Source of the DNA: Chloroflexota bacterium
GTDB lineage: Bacteria; Chloroflexota; Anaerolineae; Anaerolineales; Anaerolineaceae
Length of the DNA stretch: 54,650 bases
NCBI GenBank assembly: GCA_029265085.1
Contig: JAJUJY010000010.1
Coordinates: 1-54,650 of the forward strand
Direction: 5' to 3'
Part shown: positions 1 through 8,951 of the stretch, in pieces
How positions within the stretch are numbered: position 1 is the first letter of the stretch
Layout of the letters: each line of letters begins with the position of its first letter
Notes under the pieces: generated by a model
Seen by the model: only the letters and a program-made list of their open reading frames with translations
Told to the model about the DNA's origin: nothing
The model's database searches: none
Made by a program: the position numbers and the translations under genes

Positions 1-4
1 CACC

Positions 5-2440
5 ATGCTTAGATACAGGGGTTGGATTTCTTTCCTCTTTGCTGCTTTGATCTTGTTCTTGGGCGTTTCTTCGGTTCAAGGCTATCCAAACGATTTTGCA
101 CTGCCTCAACAAAACGGCAATCCTCCGCCTACCTCCGAGCCGGAAAAGATCATTGTTCGGGTCGGTGGAGATCAAAATTACCCGCCCTATGAATATCTTC
201 AAGACGGAAAACCGGTTGGATTTAATGTTGATTTGATTCGGGCGGTGGCTCGAGAAATGGGCTTTCAGATTGAGTTTGACTTCGGTCCCTGGACCGAAGT
301 GCGCGAAAAGGTCATTACAGGTGAATTGGATATGCTGCTTGGCATGGCGCAGTCGGATGAGCGCAATCAACAGTATGATTTTTCCGTTCCGCATACATAC
401 CTGACCTTTGATTTATTTGTGCCTGCCTCTTCTTCCATCCAATCCATCGAAGATATTAAAGATAAATCGATTGTGGTCCAGCAGGGCGGGGTGATGCAGG
501 ATTATCTCAACCAGCAAAATTTAACCACCCACATTATTTTGGTCCAGAATGTTGCGAATGCGCTGCAATTGATCGATGATGAAAAGTACGACGGCGCCTT
601 GATCAACAAAGTTCAAGGGCAATATTTAATCAGCAATTTAGATTTAACCAATATCCGCCGGGTGGGTGTGAATTTACCCGCCTGGAAATATAGTTTCGCG
701 GTTGCACAGGGCAATGAAAACTTATTATCTGTTCTAAATGAAGGTTTATACATCCTGAACCAGACAGGCGAATTTGACCAAATCCATGAGAAGTGGTTTG
801 GTGTTTATGAAGAACCGGATAACCAGTCTCAGGTGAGAATCGCCATTATCGTTACCTCTATTATTTTATTGATTTTTGTCGGTTTCTTGATCTTGATCAA
901 TTCGCTGCGCAACTTAGCCAGGAAGAGACAGGAAGCTCTCAAGAAGAGGGAAGAAGATTACCGCTTGCTGGTAGATAACGCCACCGAAGGCGTGGTCGTC
1001 TCTTGCGGTGAATATTTTGTGTTTGCTAACCCGCGTGCCACAGAAATATTGGGTTATACGAATGCTGAACTGCACCAGATCAAAATTGCAGAAATGATTC
1101 ACCCGGAAGACCGGGATATGGTGATTGATCGTTACCGGCGCAGACTTTCCGGCGAGGATGTGATTGATCAATATTCTATTCGGGTATTCACCCGGGCCGG
1201 TGATGTGCGTTGGATTGATTTGCATGCAGTACGGATTATCTGGGAAGGCCAGCCAGCAACGCTGGACATGTTTTCAGACAGCACCGAACGCAGGCGCGCG
1301 GAAGATCAAATTCAACGCCAGTTGCAGCACATGGCGGCATTGCGGGCTGTGGATATGGCGATTACCGCCAGTATGGATTTGCCACTTACTTTGCGGGTGT
1401 TATTAGAGCAAGTGATTGCCCAGTTAGGAGTTGATGCAGCCAGTGTATTACTGTTAAACGCAAAGGCTCAGGAGCTGGCTTATGCCACAGGTCAAGGGTT
1501 CCGGACGAGTCTGATTAAAACCGTGCGGGTGCGGTTAGGCCAAACTTATGCCGGCCGGGCAGCTATTGAGCGCAAACCAATCTTTGTGCCAAATTTGGAA
1601 TTTGATCCAGATGATGATTGGCGACAGGAACATTTTAAGAGCGAATCTTTTATTGCCTATATAGCTGTGCCTTTAATTTCCAAAGGGGTGGTTAAGGGAG
1701 TGCTGGAAATATTCAACCGCGCTCCGTTAAGAGCGGAACCGGAATGGATGCGGTTTCTGGAGGCTTTAGCTGACCAGGCTGCAATTGCCATTGATAATGC
1801 GACCTTGTTTGAAGATTTGCAAAAAGCCAATATGGAATTGAAGCTGGCCTATGAAGCAACCATTGAAGGTTGGGCGCGTGCATTGGAATTGCGTGATGGG
1901 GAGACGGAAGGGCATTCCAAGCGCGTTTCTGAGTTGACGGTTGCTTTAGCGCGGGCAATGGGAATTCGTGAGGAAGGACTGATGCATATTCGCCGGGGTG
2001 CGCTGCTGCATGATATTGGCAAGATGGGTATTCCGGATAGCATTCTACTGAAGCAAGATCAATTAACCGATGCTGAATGGGAAATTATGCGCAGACATCC
2101 TGAATATGCCCGCGAAATGCTTTTTGCCATTGATTTTTTACGTCCGGCAATCGATATTCCATACGCGCACCACGAATCATGGGATGGGCGAGGGTATCCC
2201 AACGGCTTGAAAGGGGAGCAAATTCCTCTGGCCGCACGGATCTTTGCCGTGGTGGATGTTTGGGATGCATTGAGCTATGATCGTCCTTACCGCAAGGGAT
2301 GGCCGCAGGATCGGGTGATTGAGCATATCCGGTCTCTAAGCGGGAAAAAATTTGATCCGCGGGTGGTTACGGTCTTTTTGGAAGAAATCGTAGCAAAAGA
2401 ACCCCATTTGTTGGTGGTTGACCAGGATATTCAGGATTGA
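5..2440 (+). CDS. Membrane sensor HD-GYP phosphodiesterase (SBP_bac_3-PAS-GAF-HD-GYP)
   Basis: Predicted cyclic-di-GMP phosphodiesterase controlled by an external ligand. Seen in order over 811 residues: a signal peptide (about 1-26), a periplasmic amino-acid-binding-protein-like domain (about 49-270), one membrane helix (about 278-300), a PAS/PAC domain (about 318-430), a GAF domain (about 445-600) and an HD-GYP domain (about 615-800). The HD-GYP core is intact: LLHDIGKMGIPD with the HD pair near 669, HHESWDG, and GRGYP near 730. Family knowledge: HD-GYP enzymes degrade c-di-GMP, and bacterial family 3 solute-binding domains sense amino acids or similar small solutes. There is no diguanylate cyclase domain. 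The ATG lies only four bases from the window edge, so the start and promoter cannot be judged, although the signal peptide begins sensibly there. The ligand is unknown. Confidence 0.9.
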   Translation: MLRYRGWISFLFAALILFLGVSSVQGYPNDFALPQQNGNPPPTSEPEKIIVRVGGDQNYPPYEYLQDGKPVGFNVDLIRAVAREMGFQIEFDFGPWTEVREKVITGELDMLLGMAQSDERNQQYDFSVPHTYLTFDLFVPASSSIQSIEDIKDKSIVVQQGGVMQDYLNQQNLTTHIILVQNVANALQLIDDEKYDGALINKVQGQYLISNLDLTNIRRVGVNLPAWKYSFAVAQGNENLLSVLNEGLYILNQTGEFDQIHEKWFGVYEEPDNQSQVRIAIIVTSIILLIFVGFLILINSLRNLARKRQEALKKREEDYRLLVDNATEGVVVSCGEYFVFANPRATEILGYTNAELHQIKIAEMIHPEDRDMVIDRYRRRLSGEDVIDQYSIRVFTRAGDVRWIDLHAVRIIWEGQPATLDMFSDSTERRRAEDQIQRQLQHMAALRAVDMAITASMDLPLTLRVLLEQVIAQLGVDAASVLLLNAKAQELAYATGQGFRTSLIKTVRVRLGQTYAGRAAIERKPIFVPNLEFDPDDDWRQEHFKSESFIAYIAVPLISKGVVKGVLEIFNRAPLRAEPEWMRFLEALADQAAIAIDNATLFEDLQKANMELKLAYEATIEGWARALELRDGETEGHSKRVSELTVALARAMGIREEGLMHIRRGALLHDIGKMGIPDSILLKQDQLTDAEWEIMRRHPEYAREMLFAIDFLRPAIDIPYAHHESWDGRGYPNGLKGEQIPLAARIFAVVDVWDALSYDRPYRKGWPQDRVIEHIRSLSGKKFDPRVVTVFLEEIVAKEPHLLVVDQDIQD

Positions 2441-2451
2441 GCCAGGCCGGC

Positions 2452-3375
2452 CTAGCTGTCTTGAAAGGCTTTTTTTGCAGCTTCTTCACGCGCTTTATTG
2501 ATGAAGAAAATTCCAATCAGCACAACCAGACCGCCAATCCATTGCGCAGGTACCAGGGCTTCTCCAGCCAATGGGATGGCCATGAGGGCGGTGATGACTG
2601 GCTGCAAGATCATAGTCGGTGAGACTACCGATGCGGGAAGATGCCCTAAAGCGTAGCCGACCGAAAAATAACCAACCACTTGGGAAATTAATCCTGCTCC
2701 GAGAAAGGCAAGATAGGTGGGCAAGGGGAAACCAGTCATCGGCAGCCCGAATATAAGATTGATTCCCAATAGGATGACGGTACTTGTCGCACAGATCAAG
2801 AAAATATACGGCAGGGTTTTAAAATGTTGGCGGCCTTTTTGGGTGATTAGAAAATATGCGGCGTAAAATATGCTGGACCCCAGGGCAAGGAGATTACCCT
2901 GGTTCAAATGGGGCGAAGCCAAAAAGTCGTTTCCCAGCACCACAGCCGCGCCGCTAAAAGTAAAAACTAAACCCAGCCAAAACCGAGGGGTTAATTTTTC
3001 ATGCCAAAAGATGACTGCAATAAGAGCAACCCATAGTGGTGCCAGATTGTTGAGTAACGTGGCTGTAGCTACCCGGGTATCATTGATCGCTGTGCTCCAG
3101 GCGGCATGATCCAAAGAAGTAAACAGACCGCCAAGGAGCGGGAGGTACCACCAGCGTACGGTGATTTTCCTATCTGCTTTGGGTTGGCGCAGAAAGAATG
3201 GCAGAAATATCAATGATGCGACCAGCATCCGGTAAAATGAAGTAACACTCCCCGGTGCGCCGGCAGCCCAACGGACAAACAAAGACGACAAGCTTAATGC
3301 CAGGATGCCGCTTCCCAGCGCAAGATACGGTGCCAGCCGGGGGAGTTTTGATTTTATACCGGTTAGGCTGCCCAA
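2452..3375 (-). CDS. EamA/DMT-family transporter
   Basis: Ten-helix drug/metabolite-transporter superfamily permease of 307 residues, with the two EamA repeats visible (about 17-145 and 160-295). Such proteins export amino acids, nucleobases or other small metabolites; the substrate cannot be read from sequence. The reading frame overlaps the end of the HAD gene upstream by 13 bp, which points to translational coupling. The only upstream start in frame is TTG at 3375, with no good ribosome-binding site, so the start is uncertain. It is last in the run 5171 to 2452 (dehydrogenase, HAD phosphatase, permease), all on the minus strand. It converges on the HD-GYP gene with an 11-bp gap and no obvious terminator. 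Confidence 0.85.
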   Translation of the reverse strand: MGSLTGIKSKLPRLAPYLALGSGILALSLSSLFVRWAAGAPGSVTSFYRMLVASLIFLPFFLRQPKADRKITVRWWYLPLLGGLFTSLDHAAWSTAINDTRVATATLLNNLAPLWVALIAVIFWHEKLTPRFWLGLVFTFSGAAVVLGNDFLASPHLNQGNLLALGSSIFYAAYFLITQKGRQHFKTLPYIFLICATSTVILLGINLIFGLPMTGFPLPTYLAFLGAGLISQVVGYFSVGYALGHLPASVVSPTMILQPVITALMAIPLAGEALVPAQWIGGLVVLIGIFFINKAREEAAKKAFQDS

Positions 3376-4124
3376 TGGTTAAGCCGCTCAGGCAATTCGG
3401 CCAGGGTAGCGATGGTGATGTGCGGAATAACTGCGTGTTGGATTTCAGCATTATCCGGGCGATTGGCTCGGCGAGTAATCCATACACTGATCATACCCAT
3501 CTGGTTCGCTCCATAGACATCAGCACTCAGCGTATCACCGACCATCGCCATCTCCTGAGGCGAAGTGCCAAAATGATCCATTGCCATCTGGAAGATGCGC
3601 GGGTGCGGTTTCCGAATGCCAACCGCTGCGGAAACGATGATTTGTTCAAAAAAATGGCGAATTTGAGCTTTGTCAATCAAGGTCTGAACATCCTGGTCGT
3701 CTCCAGCGTTGGAGATTAATCCCAGGCGGTACCCAAGATCTTTCAGCATGGACAACGTTTGGATTGTGTCCGGTTCGATTTGCCAGTATTGCTGCGTGCT
3801 GCCGTACATGGCATTAATGGCTGGACGCACGATCTTCTCTGGCAAATCTGGGTAGCCGAATTCAGAAAGCAAATCGCGAACAACGCATTCAGTAGTATAT
3901 TCAATAAATTCCGTATCGCGCTGTTCGTAATATTCCCGAATCCGCCGGGTATATTGGCTTAAAAAGATTTGTTCATCCAGCTTTAACCCGGCTTCAACCA
4001 GTTGTGTATATAAAACCCGGTAAGACTCTTCCAATGCTTTTGGCCAGATGCCTTCGAAATTAATTAAAGTGAAACCGAGGTCAAAAATTACAACTTTTAA
4101 AGAGTGGTTATGAAAGTCTTTCAT
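3363..4124 (-). CDS. HAD-superfamily phosphatase-like hydrolase
   Basis: Predicted cytoplasmic phosphohydrolase of 253 residues. All four HAD motifs are visible: I, VIFDLGFTL with nucleophile Asp15 (the usual DxDxT is replaced by DLGFT, as in several HAD subfamilies); II, GLISNAGD; III, the lysine in IRKPHP; IV, MVGDTLSADV. A long helical cap (about 20-110) follows motif I, as in the class C1 haloacid dehalogenase/phosphoglycolate phosphatase type. Motif I lacks the second Asp, so general acid function may differ from ordinary phosphatases. It sits 24 bp after the D-2-hydroxyacid dehydrogenase and overlaps the permease gene, so the three are probably co-transcribed. Substrate unknown. Confidence 0.85.
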   Translation of the reverse strand: MKDFHNHSLKVVIFDLGFTLINFEGIWPKALEESYRVLYTQLVEAGLKLDEQIFLSQYTRRIREYYEQRDTEFIEYTTECVVRDLLSEFGYPDLPEKIVRPAINAMYGSTQQYWQIEPDTIQTLSMLKDLGYRLGLISNAGDDQDVQTLIDKAQIRHFFEQIIVSAAVGIRKPHPRIFQMAMDHFGTSPQEMAMVGDTLSADVYGANQMGMISVWITRRANRPDNAEIQHAVIPHITIATLAELPERLNHWAA

Positions 4125-4148
4125 GCTTTAAATCGTTCTCTTTCAACA

Positions 4149-5171
4149 TTAATATCCAAGTTCCGGATCAAACAGGTTTAACAATGTGCCGCCGGAAACA
4201 TACCGTCTTAAGTTCTCAGCGAACAGCGGAACGGCACGTTTTTGATAGTGTGGGCTGATTCCGGCCACATGCGGTGACACCAACACATTTAACATTTTCC
4301 ATAATGGATTATTGGCTGGCAAGGGTTCTTCTGTAAACACATCCAACGCCGCGGCAGCAATTTTCCGGTTTTGCAGTGCTTCGATTAAAGCCGCCTGGTC
4401 AATTACACCCCCTCGACCAACATCCACCAGGCAGGCGGTTGATTTCATTGCGTTTAATTCGCTTTCTCCAATTAATCCTCGTGTTGAAGCGGTTAATGGC
4501 AGTGAAACAACCACAAAATCACAGGCTTTTAGCATTGATTTCAGAGCTTCCATTGGGTAAAGGCGGTGGAAGTAATTTCCCTCTGGGTCTCCGAGACCTT
4601 CCGGCATATAGCCTTGATCCTGCGGGTGCATGGCATCGCGTTTGGCTGCAAGTATGGTGACATTAAAAGGCTGGAGCAAGCGGGCAATTTCACGCCCAAT
4701 ACTGCCGTAACCAACCAGCCCAACGGTGCTGCCGCGCAATTCTTGCGGGCTAAATCGTTCCCATCGATCCTTTGGCCATTCTGCTCGATTTTGGTTTTGG
4801 ATAATCTCGGGCATACGATGGGCTAAAGCCAGAAGCATCATCAGTGAATATTCAGCTACTTGCGGTGCGGAGGCCCCGCTTAACCCCGTAAAGAGGATTT
4901 GTTTATTCTGCATTAACGCGGTGTGATTGATTAAATCCAATCCCGCATAATGAAATTGAACCCACCGCAGATTGGGTACCAGGCCTGGTTCTGGGACTGC
5001 GCGATCCGTATAAAGAATTTCTGTCCGCTTCCATACTTCATCCGCAATTTCCTCTGGTTTTCGGGCAGGCTCCAGAGTGATATGCAGCCGGGGAGAAATT
5101 TCTTTTAACGGTTGTAGAAATTCTTCCGGGAATTTAACTGTAATTAATACTTCGATGGGTGGTGTATTCAT
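4149..5171 (-). CDS. D-2-hydroxyacid dehydrogenase (NAD-dependent)
   Basis: Predicted NAD(P)H-dependent 2-oxoacid/D-2-hydroxyacid oxidoreductase of 340 residues. The nucleotide-binding motif GLVGYGSIGREIA is near residue 150. The catalytic triad of the family is present: Arg in VDVGRGGVID, Glu in FTEEPLP and His in SPHVAG. Length and layout match glyoxylate/hydroxypyruvate reductase-like members; the exact substrate cannot be assigned. The gene opens a minus-strand run with a HAD phosphatase and a DMT permease. A TATAAT box ends seven bases before the ATG, so the message may be nearly leaderless; a partial AGGA just before the ATG is the only Shine-Dalgarno candidate. Confidence 0.88.
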   Translation of the reverse strand: MNTPPIEVLITVKFPEEFLQPLKEISPRLHITLEPARKPEEIADEVWKRTEILYTDRAVPEPGLVPNLRWVQFHYAGLDLINHTALMQNKQILFTGLSGASAPQVAEYSLMMLLALAHRMPEIIQNQNRAEWPKDRWERFSPQELRGSTVGLVGYGSIGREIARLLQPFNVTILAAKRDAMHPQDQGYMPEGLGDPEGNYFHRLYPMEALKSMLKACDFVVVSLPLTASTRGLIGESELNAMKSTACLVDVGRGGVIDQAALIEALQNRKIAAAALDVFTEEPLPANNPLWKMLNVLVSPHVAGISPHYQKRAVPLFAENLRRYVSGGTLLNLFDPELGY

Positions 5172-5178
5172 AGTCCTA

Positions 5179-5184
5179 ATTATA
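5179..5184 (-). promoter_or_regulatory. -10 box directly before the D-2-hydroxyacid dehydrogenase ATG
   Basis: On the minus strand a perfect TATAAT is followed by 7 nt and then the ATG at 5171. Transcription would start at or within a base or two of the start codon. The box overlaps the T-run of the terminator of the upstream CoA-transferase gene. No convincing -35 is seen. Confidence 0.5.
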
Positions 5185-5185
5185 A

Positions 5186-5221
5186 AACGACTTCCGAGAA
5201 ATTTTGACCTCGGAAGTCGTT
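5186..5221 (-). terminator. Hairpin terminator after the CoA-transferase genes
   Basis: A 13-bp perfect stem (arms AACGACTTCCGAG and CTCGGAAGTCGTT, 10-nt loop) starts five bases after the stop of the beta-subunit gene. It is followed on the minus strand by TTATAATT. On the plus strand it is followed by ATTTTT, so it could act in both directions. Confidence 0.75.
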
Positions 5222-5225
5222 ATTT

Positions 5226-5984
5226 TTAGCTCAAATAAATTCGTTGTGGATCGAGTTCTTCGCGTAAGATACGCAATTCCTCTTCGGTGGGTGGTTCTGT
5301 CACACGCAGTTGTGCGGCTGTTTTTAATGGCCAGCCGGTGTTTTCCTGGCACTGTTCCACGGTAACGCCGGGATGCAAGGCGGTCAGGATCAATTCTCCG
5401 GTTTCATCAGGCTCAAGAATTCCCAGGTTGGTGACCACAGCCTGCGGTCCGCCGCCGCGGACTCCGGTTGCCTCCCGCTCAGCACGCCCGCTCAAAAATC
5501 CCGCTGATGTGCGGTAATCTACTCTAGCTGGGAAGCGCCGCTTTTGATGGGGGGTCATAACATAGCAGCGGTTTGCCCAGGCTGCAATTTCCATCGATCC
5601 ACCCGAACCGGGCAGGCGGACTTTGGGATGATTGTAATCACCAATCACGGTGGCGTTAATATTGCCAAACTGGTCAATTTGTGCGCCGCCCAGGAAACCG
5701 ACATCAACGTTTCCGCGCTGAAGGTAAAATGTGAAAATATCATACATGCTGCAAACCGAATCTGCGCCGGAAACCAGGGTCGGATCGCCAATGGACAGCG
5801 GCAAACGGGACGGGCGTGCGCCAATCACCCCAGCTTCATAAATCATGACCAGGTTGGGCGCATGAGTACGCCGGGCAAGGTTGCAAGCCAGGTTGGGAAT
5901 GCCAACGCCCACGAATACTACGTCTTTGTCCCGTAATAAACGGGCGGAGTTGACAGTCATTAATTCTGAGGCAGTGTAACTCAT
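5226..5984 (-). CDS. CoA-transferase beta subunit (glutaconate CoA-transferase type)
   Basis: Beta subunit of a two-subunit class I CoA-transferase, 252 residues. Near the N terminus it carries the MIYEAGVIGARP segment, where this subunit normally supplies the catalytic glutamate that forms the CoA thioester. Also visible are the glycine-rich GFLGGAQIDQFGN and the RLPGSGGSMEIAAWA segments typical of GctB/IpdB-like proteins. I chose the ATG at 5984 because GGAG lies eight bases upstream and it begins one base after the alpha-subunit stop; an in-frame ATG at 5999 overlaps alpha and lacks a ribosome-binding site. The acyl substrate is not certain: glutaconate, 3-oxoacid and IpdAB-type ring-cleavage enzymes share this architecture. 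Confidence 0.88.
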   Translation of the reverse strand: MSYTASELMTVNSARLLRDKDVVFVGVGIPNLACNLARRTHAPNLVMIYEAGVIGARPSRLPLSIGDPTLVSGADSVCSMYDIFTFYLQRGNVDVGFLGGAQIDQFGNINATVIGDYNHPKVRLPGSGGSMEIAAWANRCYVMTPHQKRRFPARVDYRTSAGFLSGRAEREATGVRGGGPQAVVTNLGILEPDETGELILTALHPGVTVEQCQENTGWPLKTAAQLRVTEPPTEEELRILREELDPQRIYLS

Positions 5985-5985
5985 A

Positions 5986-6888
5986 TCAATACGCTCCATA
6001 ATTGACCGGGGTGCTCATTAAAGGTGCAACTTTCAGGCGTTCGTGGGTTTCTGTGCCTAATTTTTGCCAGTATTCATCTCGGTCGTGAACACCATAGACC
6101 CATTCATCCAACCAGGCCTTCACACCTTCCGGGGTTTCAGTGATCTTGTCCCATTCTAGATAGAAATTGTTGTCCCGGTCATAATACCCCTGGGTGTACG
6201 ATGGGTGCGAACAATGCGGTACATGGCAAACTGCATCCACAATAAATTCGGGGATGAGCGTCCGGTTAGGGTCGGAGCGGATAATTTCCGGGGAGACGAT
6301 CTCCTCCGCAGTCAAAATGACATGTTTAGAAGCAAAGGCGGCTTCTTTCTGTTCACCCAAGATGCCCCAAATCTGGGCATTGCCATTTTCATCGGCACGT
6401 TGGACATGCACAATCGCCACGTCCGGATTGAGCGCAGGGACCACCACCACTTCCTGCCCAGTGTATGGGTCGGTCACCCGCCGGTATTGTGGGTTCGATT
6501 TTTCCAGGTCAACCGCTGCGGTTTGTTTCATGGGCATAAAGGGTAAGCCTGTGGCACCGGCTTGCAGCCGCGAGATCATCCCAAAGTGGGAATACTCTTC
6601 CCATTCCAGGCGGCCGGCTTCGATTTCTGTGCGCACAATCCGCAAAGAACCAACTCCCGGATTACCGATATAGGAGAAGATCAATTTGCGGGCGCATCCG
6701 GCGGCTACCATCTGATCATAAATCAGGTCGGGGGTAGCGCGGGCTAAAACCAGGTTTTTACGTCCCTGGCGAATGATTTCGTGCCCGGCAGCAAAGGGAA
6801 TGAGATGGGTAAACCCGGCTGCATAGACACAATCACCATCATGTACATATTGTGCAATTGCTTCAGAAAGGGAACACAGTTTGGACAT
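5986..6888 (-). CDS. CoA-transferase alpha subunit (glutaconate CoA-transferase type)
   Basis: Alpha subunit partner of the gene directly downstream, 300 residues. The N-terminal AIAQYVHDGDCVYAAGF segment is the usual SipA/GctA-like start of the CoA-transferase family I fold. It also carries IGNPGVGSLRIV and GLPFMPMK. A C-terminal extension rich in aromatic and acidic residues (about 225-300) is typical of the longer GctA/IpdA type and not of the 220-residue SCOT/AtoD type. Start and stop codons of the pair are separated by one base, so the subunits are made together. The ATG at 6888 is preceded by AAAGAAGATAAC, a weak Shine-Dalgarno site. Its neighbour upstream is a small membrane protein with no evident link. 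Confidence 0.88.
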   Translation of the reverse strand: MSKLCSLSEAIAQYVHDGDCVYAAGFTHLIPFAAGHEIIRQGRKNLVLARATPDLIYDQMVAAGCARKLIFSYIGNPGVGSLRIVRTEIEAGRLEWEEYSHFGMISRLQAGATGLPFMPMKQTAAVDLEKSNPQYRRVTDPYTGQEVVVVPALNPDVAIVHVQRADENGNAQIWGILGEQKEAAFASKHVILTAEEIVSPEIIRSDPNRTLIPEFIVDAVCHVPHCSHPSYTQGYYDRDNNFYLEWDKITETPEGVKAWLDEWVYGVHDRDEYWQKLGTETHERLKVAPLMSTPVNYGAY

Positions 6889-6920
6889 ACAGTTATCTTC
6901 TTTGTGTAATAAGATGCCAG

Positions 6921-7199
6921 CTATTTTTTTTGCTGGTTACGTCCTTCATTTCGTTTGTTATCGTCTTTTCCCTGGCTTTTTGGCGCTTTGGGTTTTGACT
7001 TTAAAATCCGGAATCGCTCACTGGTAGAAGGCGTTGATCTGGGTGTGCGCCACCATAAAAATAAGCCCAAGAAAAAACAGGCCAATCCAACGCACATGAG
7101 TGAAACGATGGCGGAATCGGATTGTACCGAAAAAGCAAAGATGAGCAGGGTAAATCCCCCCAGCATCATCAAGAAAATTCCAACGCGATTGCTTAGCAC
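6921..7199 (-). CDS. Small two-helix membrane protein of unknown function
   Basis: I do not recognise a family. The 92-residue product has two hydrophobic segments (about 6-26 and 31-50) ending in WWR, then a strongly basic, lysine- and glutamine-rich cytoplasmic tail (about 55-92). The frame begins with GTG at 7199 and has only a weak TAGAG ribosome-binding site. It lies between the CoA-transferase pair (32 bp downstream) and the aldehyde dehydrogenase gene. The clean membrane-then-basic-tail layout and position favour a real gene over chance. Confidence 0.55.
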   Translation of the reverse strand: MLSNRVGIFLMMLGGFTLLIFAFSVQSDSAIVSLMCVGLACFFLGLFLWWRTPRSTPSTSERFRILKSKPKAPKSQGKDDNKRNEGRNQQKK

Positions 7200-7242
7200 A
7201 ATGAACTCTAATGAATTCAGGTATCAGGGTCTGTGGTGAACA

Positions 7243-7283
7243 TTTTTTCTGGGGGCACAGGGTGAGCGCGCCCCCAGAAAAAA
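7243..7283. other. Large intergenic hairpin without a U-tract
   Basis: Arms TTTTTTCTGGGGGC (7243-7256) and GCCCCCAGAAAAAA (7270-7283) form a perfect 14-bp stem with a 13-nt loop, 15 bp after the aldehyde dehydrogenase stop. On either strand the run after the stem is A-rich because the T-run is inside the stem. It is therefore not a textbook rho-independent terminator, but it may terminate, or protect the 3' end of the message. Confidence 0.55.
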
Positions 7284-7298
7284 GAAATCCATATGAAT

Positions 7299-8885
7299 TT
7301 ACCCGCGTTTCACATGAGTACGAATTTGCTCATGCATATAGAGCTGCAGGTAATGAACGCCGCCAGCATTTTTTCCACTGGAACCAGAACCTTTCCAGCC
7401 GCCAAAGGGTTGGAATCCGGGCCATGCGCCAGTTGTTGCACCCTGCGGGCGGTTGGCGTATGTGACGCCAGCTTCAATTTGATCAAAGAATTGGGCGACT
7501 TCTTCTTCCGAGCCGTAAACACCAGCCGTCAGACCGTAGGCCACATGGTTGGCGCGCTGCATAGCCTCGGCAAAAGAATTGACTTTTGCGATCGTGGTGA
7601 TGGGCACGAACATTTCGTCTTGCCAGAGGCGGTGATCGGCGGGCAGATCCACAGCCAGGGTGGGCGTGCAGAAATATCCTTTGGCATACTCGCCGTCTGT
7701 CAGTACTTTGCCGCCAGTGAGGACATTGGCAGATTGATGCAGTTCCTGGGCAAAGGTCTGGTAGTCGCGGTAAGAGCTCTTGTTGGCCACTGGTCCCAAA
7801 TAGACTTTGCGATCGGTCGGATCGCCAATGGCAAGTTTGTTGGTTAATTCCACCAGTCGAGCAACCAACGGGTCGTATACCGGTTCTTCAATGAATACCC
7901 GGGAGCAGGCGGAGCATTTTTGCCCTTGCAGACCAAACGCCGAACGAACAATACCGACCGCCGCGTCTTCCAGGTTGGCGTGGCGGGTGACAATAGCCGG
8001 GTTTTTCCCACCCAATTCCAGGATGGTTGGCCGGATCCAACGGCCCATGCCAAAATCGCGGAAGATTTTCATTCCAACATCATAGGAACCAGTAAAGGTG
8101 ATGCCATCTACTTCGGGGCTTTCAATGATGGCCTGTCCCAGCGTGCTGCCCGGACCAGTTACATAATTGAATACCCCATCCGGTACGCCGGCATCGCGCA
8201 AGCATTCGGCAATGAGTCGGGCCGTCCAGGGGGTATCAGTAGCAGGTTTCATCACAACGGTATTGCCGGTGACCAATGCAGCCCCAGTGGGTCCACCGGT
8301 GAGCGCAGCCGGGAAGTTAAACGGGCTGATGACCACCCAGACGCCGTAAGGCCGCAAGATGGATACATTGGTTGATATAAACCCGGCTAACGGGTCACGC
8401 CCCATTTCCACCAGGAATCCGTCATTTGCTTCCATCCGATCACAAGAATACCGGAACAGATCAGCAGTCTCAGCAACATCACCGAGCGCTTCCATCCGGT
8501 TTTTGCCAACTTCCATCGCTACCACCACACCCATTTCATAGATGCGCTGGTCCATTAAGTCAGCTGCTTTTCGCACCAGTGCTACACGGTCTTGCCAGCG
8601 CATCCGGCTCCACATGGGGAATGCTTTGCGTGCAGCAGCTAGAGCGGCCTCCGCATCTTTGGCTGTGCCTTTTTGGAAAATTCCCAAAACCACATCGGTA
8701 TTGGCAGGGTTACGATCCTCAAACTTATCAGCGGCAAAGACATCTTTCCCGTTGATAATCATTGCGTGCTCTTTTCCCAGGTTTGCTTTCACTTGAGCCA
8801 AAGCGTTTTCAAAATTAATATGCAGCTCCTCGGGTGGATTGAACATCGTACCGTACGTGAGCTTAAATTTGCTTTCGGCTGCCAT
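7299..8885 (-). CDS. Aldehyde dehydrogenase, L-glutamate gamma-semialdehyde (P5C) dehydrogenase type
   Basis: NAD-dependent aldehyde dehydrogenase of 528 residues, most like the RocA/PruA group that oxidises glutamate semialdehyde to glutamate in proline and arginine breakdown. Visible motifs: ISPFNFPAALTGGP and NTVVMKPA in the cofactor-binding domain, FTGSYDVG, LELGGKNPAIV with the catalytic Glu, GQKCSACSR with the catalytic Cys, and the C-terminal QPFGGWKGSGSSGKNAGG. The N-terminal extension (about 1-45) is typical of RocA-like proteins. No proline dehydrogenase lies nearby, so the substrate rests on family resemblance. The ATG has an excellent AAGGAGGG site, and a sigma-70-type promoter lies at 8952-8980. 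Confidence 0.88.
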   Translation of the reverse strand: MAAESKFKLTYGTMFNPPEELHINFENALAQVKANLGKEHAMIINGKDVFAADKFEDRNPANTDVVLGIFQKGTAKDAEAALAAARKAFPMWSRMRWQDRVALVRKAADLMDQRIYEMGVVVAMEVGKNRMEALGDVAETADLFRYSCDRMEANDGFLVEMGRDPLAGFISTNVSILRPYGVWVVISPFNFPAALTGGPTGAALVTGNTVVMKPATDTPWTARLIAECLRDAGVPDGVFNYVTGPGSTLGQAIIESPEVDGITFTGSYDVGMKIFRDFGMGRWIRPTILELGGKNPAIVTRHANLEDAAVGIVRSAFGLQGQKCSACSRVFIEEPVYDPLVARLVELTNKLAIGDPTDRKVYLGPVANKSSYRDYQTFAQELHQSANVLTGGKVLTDGEYAKGYFCTPTLAVDLPADHRLWQDEMFVPITTIAKVNSFAEAMQRANHVAYGLTAGVYGSEEEVAQFFDQIEAGVTYANRPQGATTGAWPGFQPFGGWKGSGSSGKNAGGVHYLQLYMHEQIRTHVKRG

Positions 8886-8951
8886 ACTGAAATGCCCTCC
8901 TTATAGAATTAGACCAGACGGGAATCGTGCCTGTACGACCAGGCGAATTTA

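Noticed and set aside
3255..3719. 154-codon plus-strand ORF
   Set aside because: Antisense to the HAD and DMT genes, without a ribosome-binding site or domain; a shadow of the coding strand.
7293..7847. 184-codon plus-strand ORF
   Set aside because: Antisense to the aldehyde dehydrogenase gene, which has complete family motifs.
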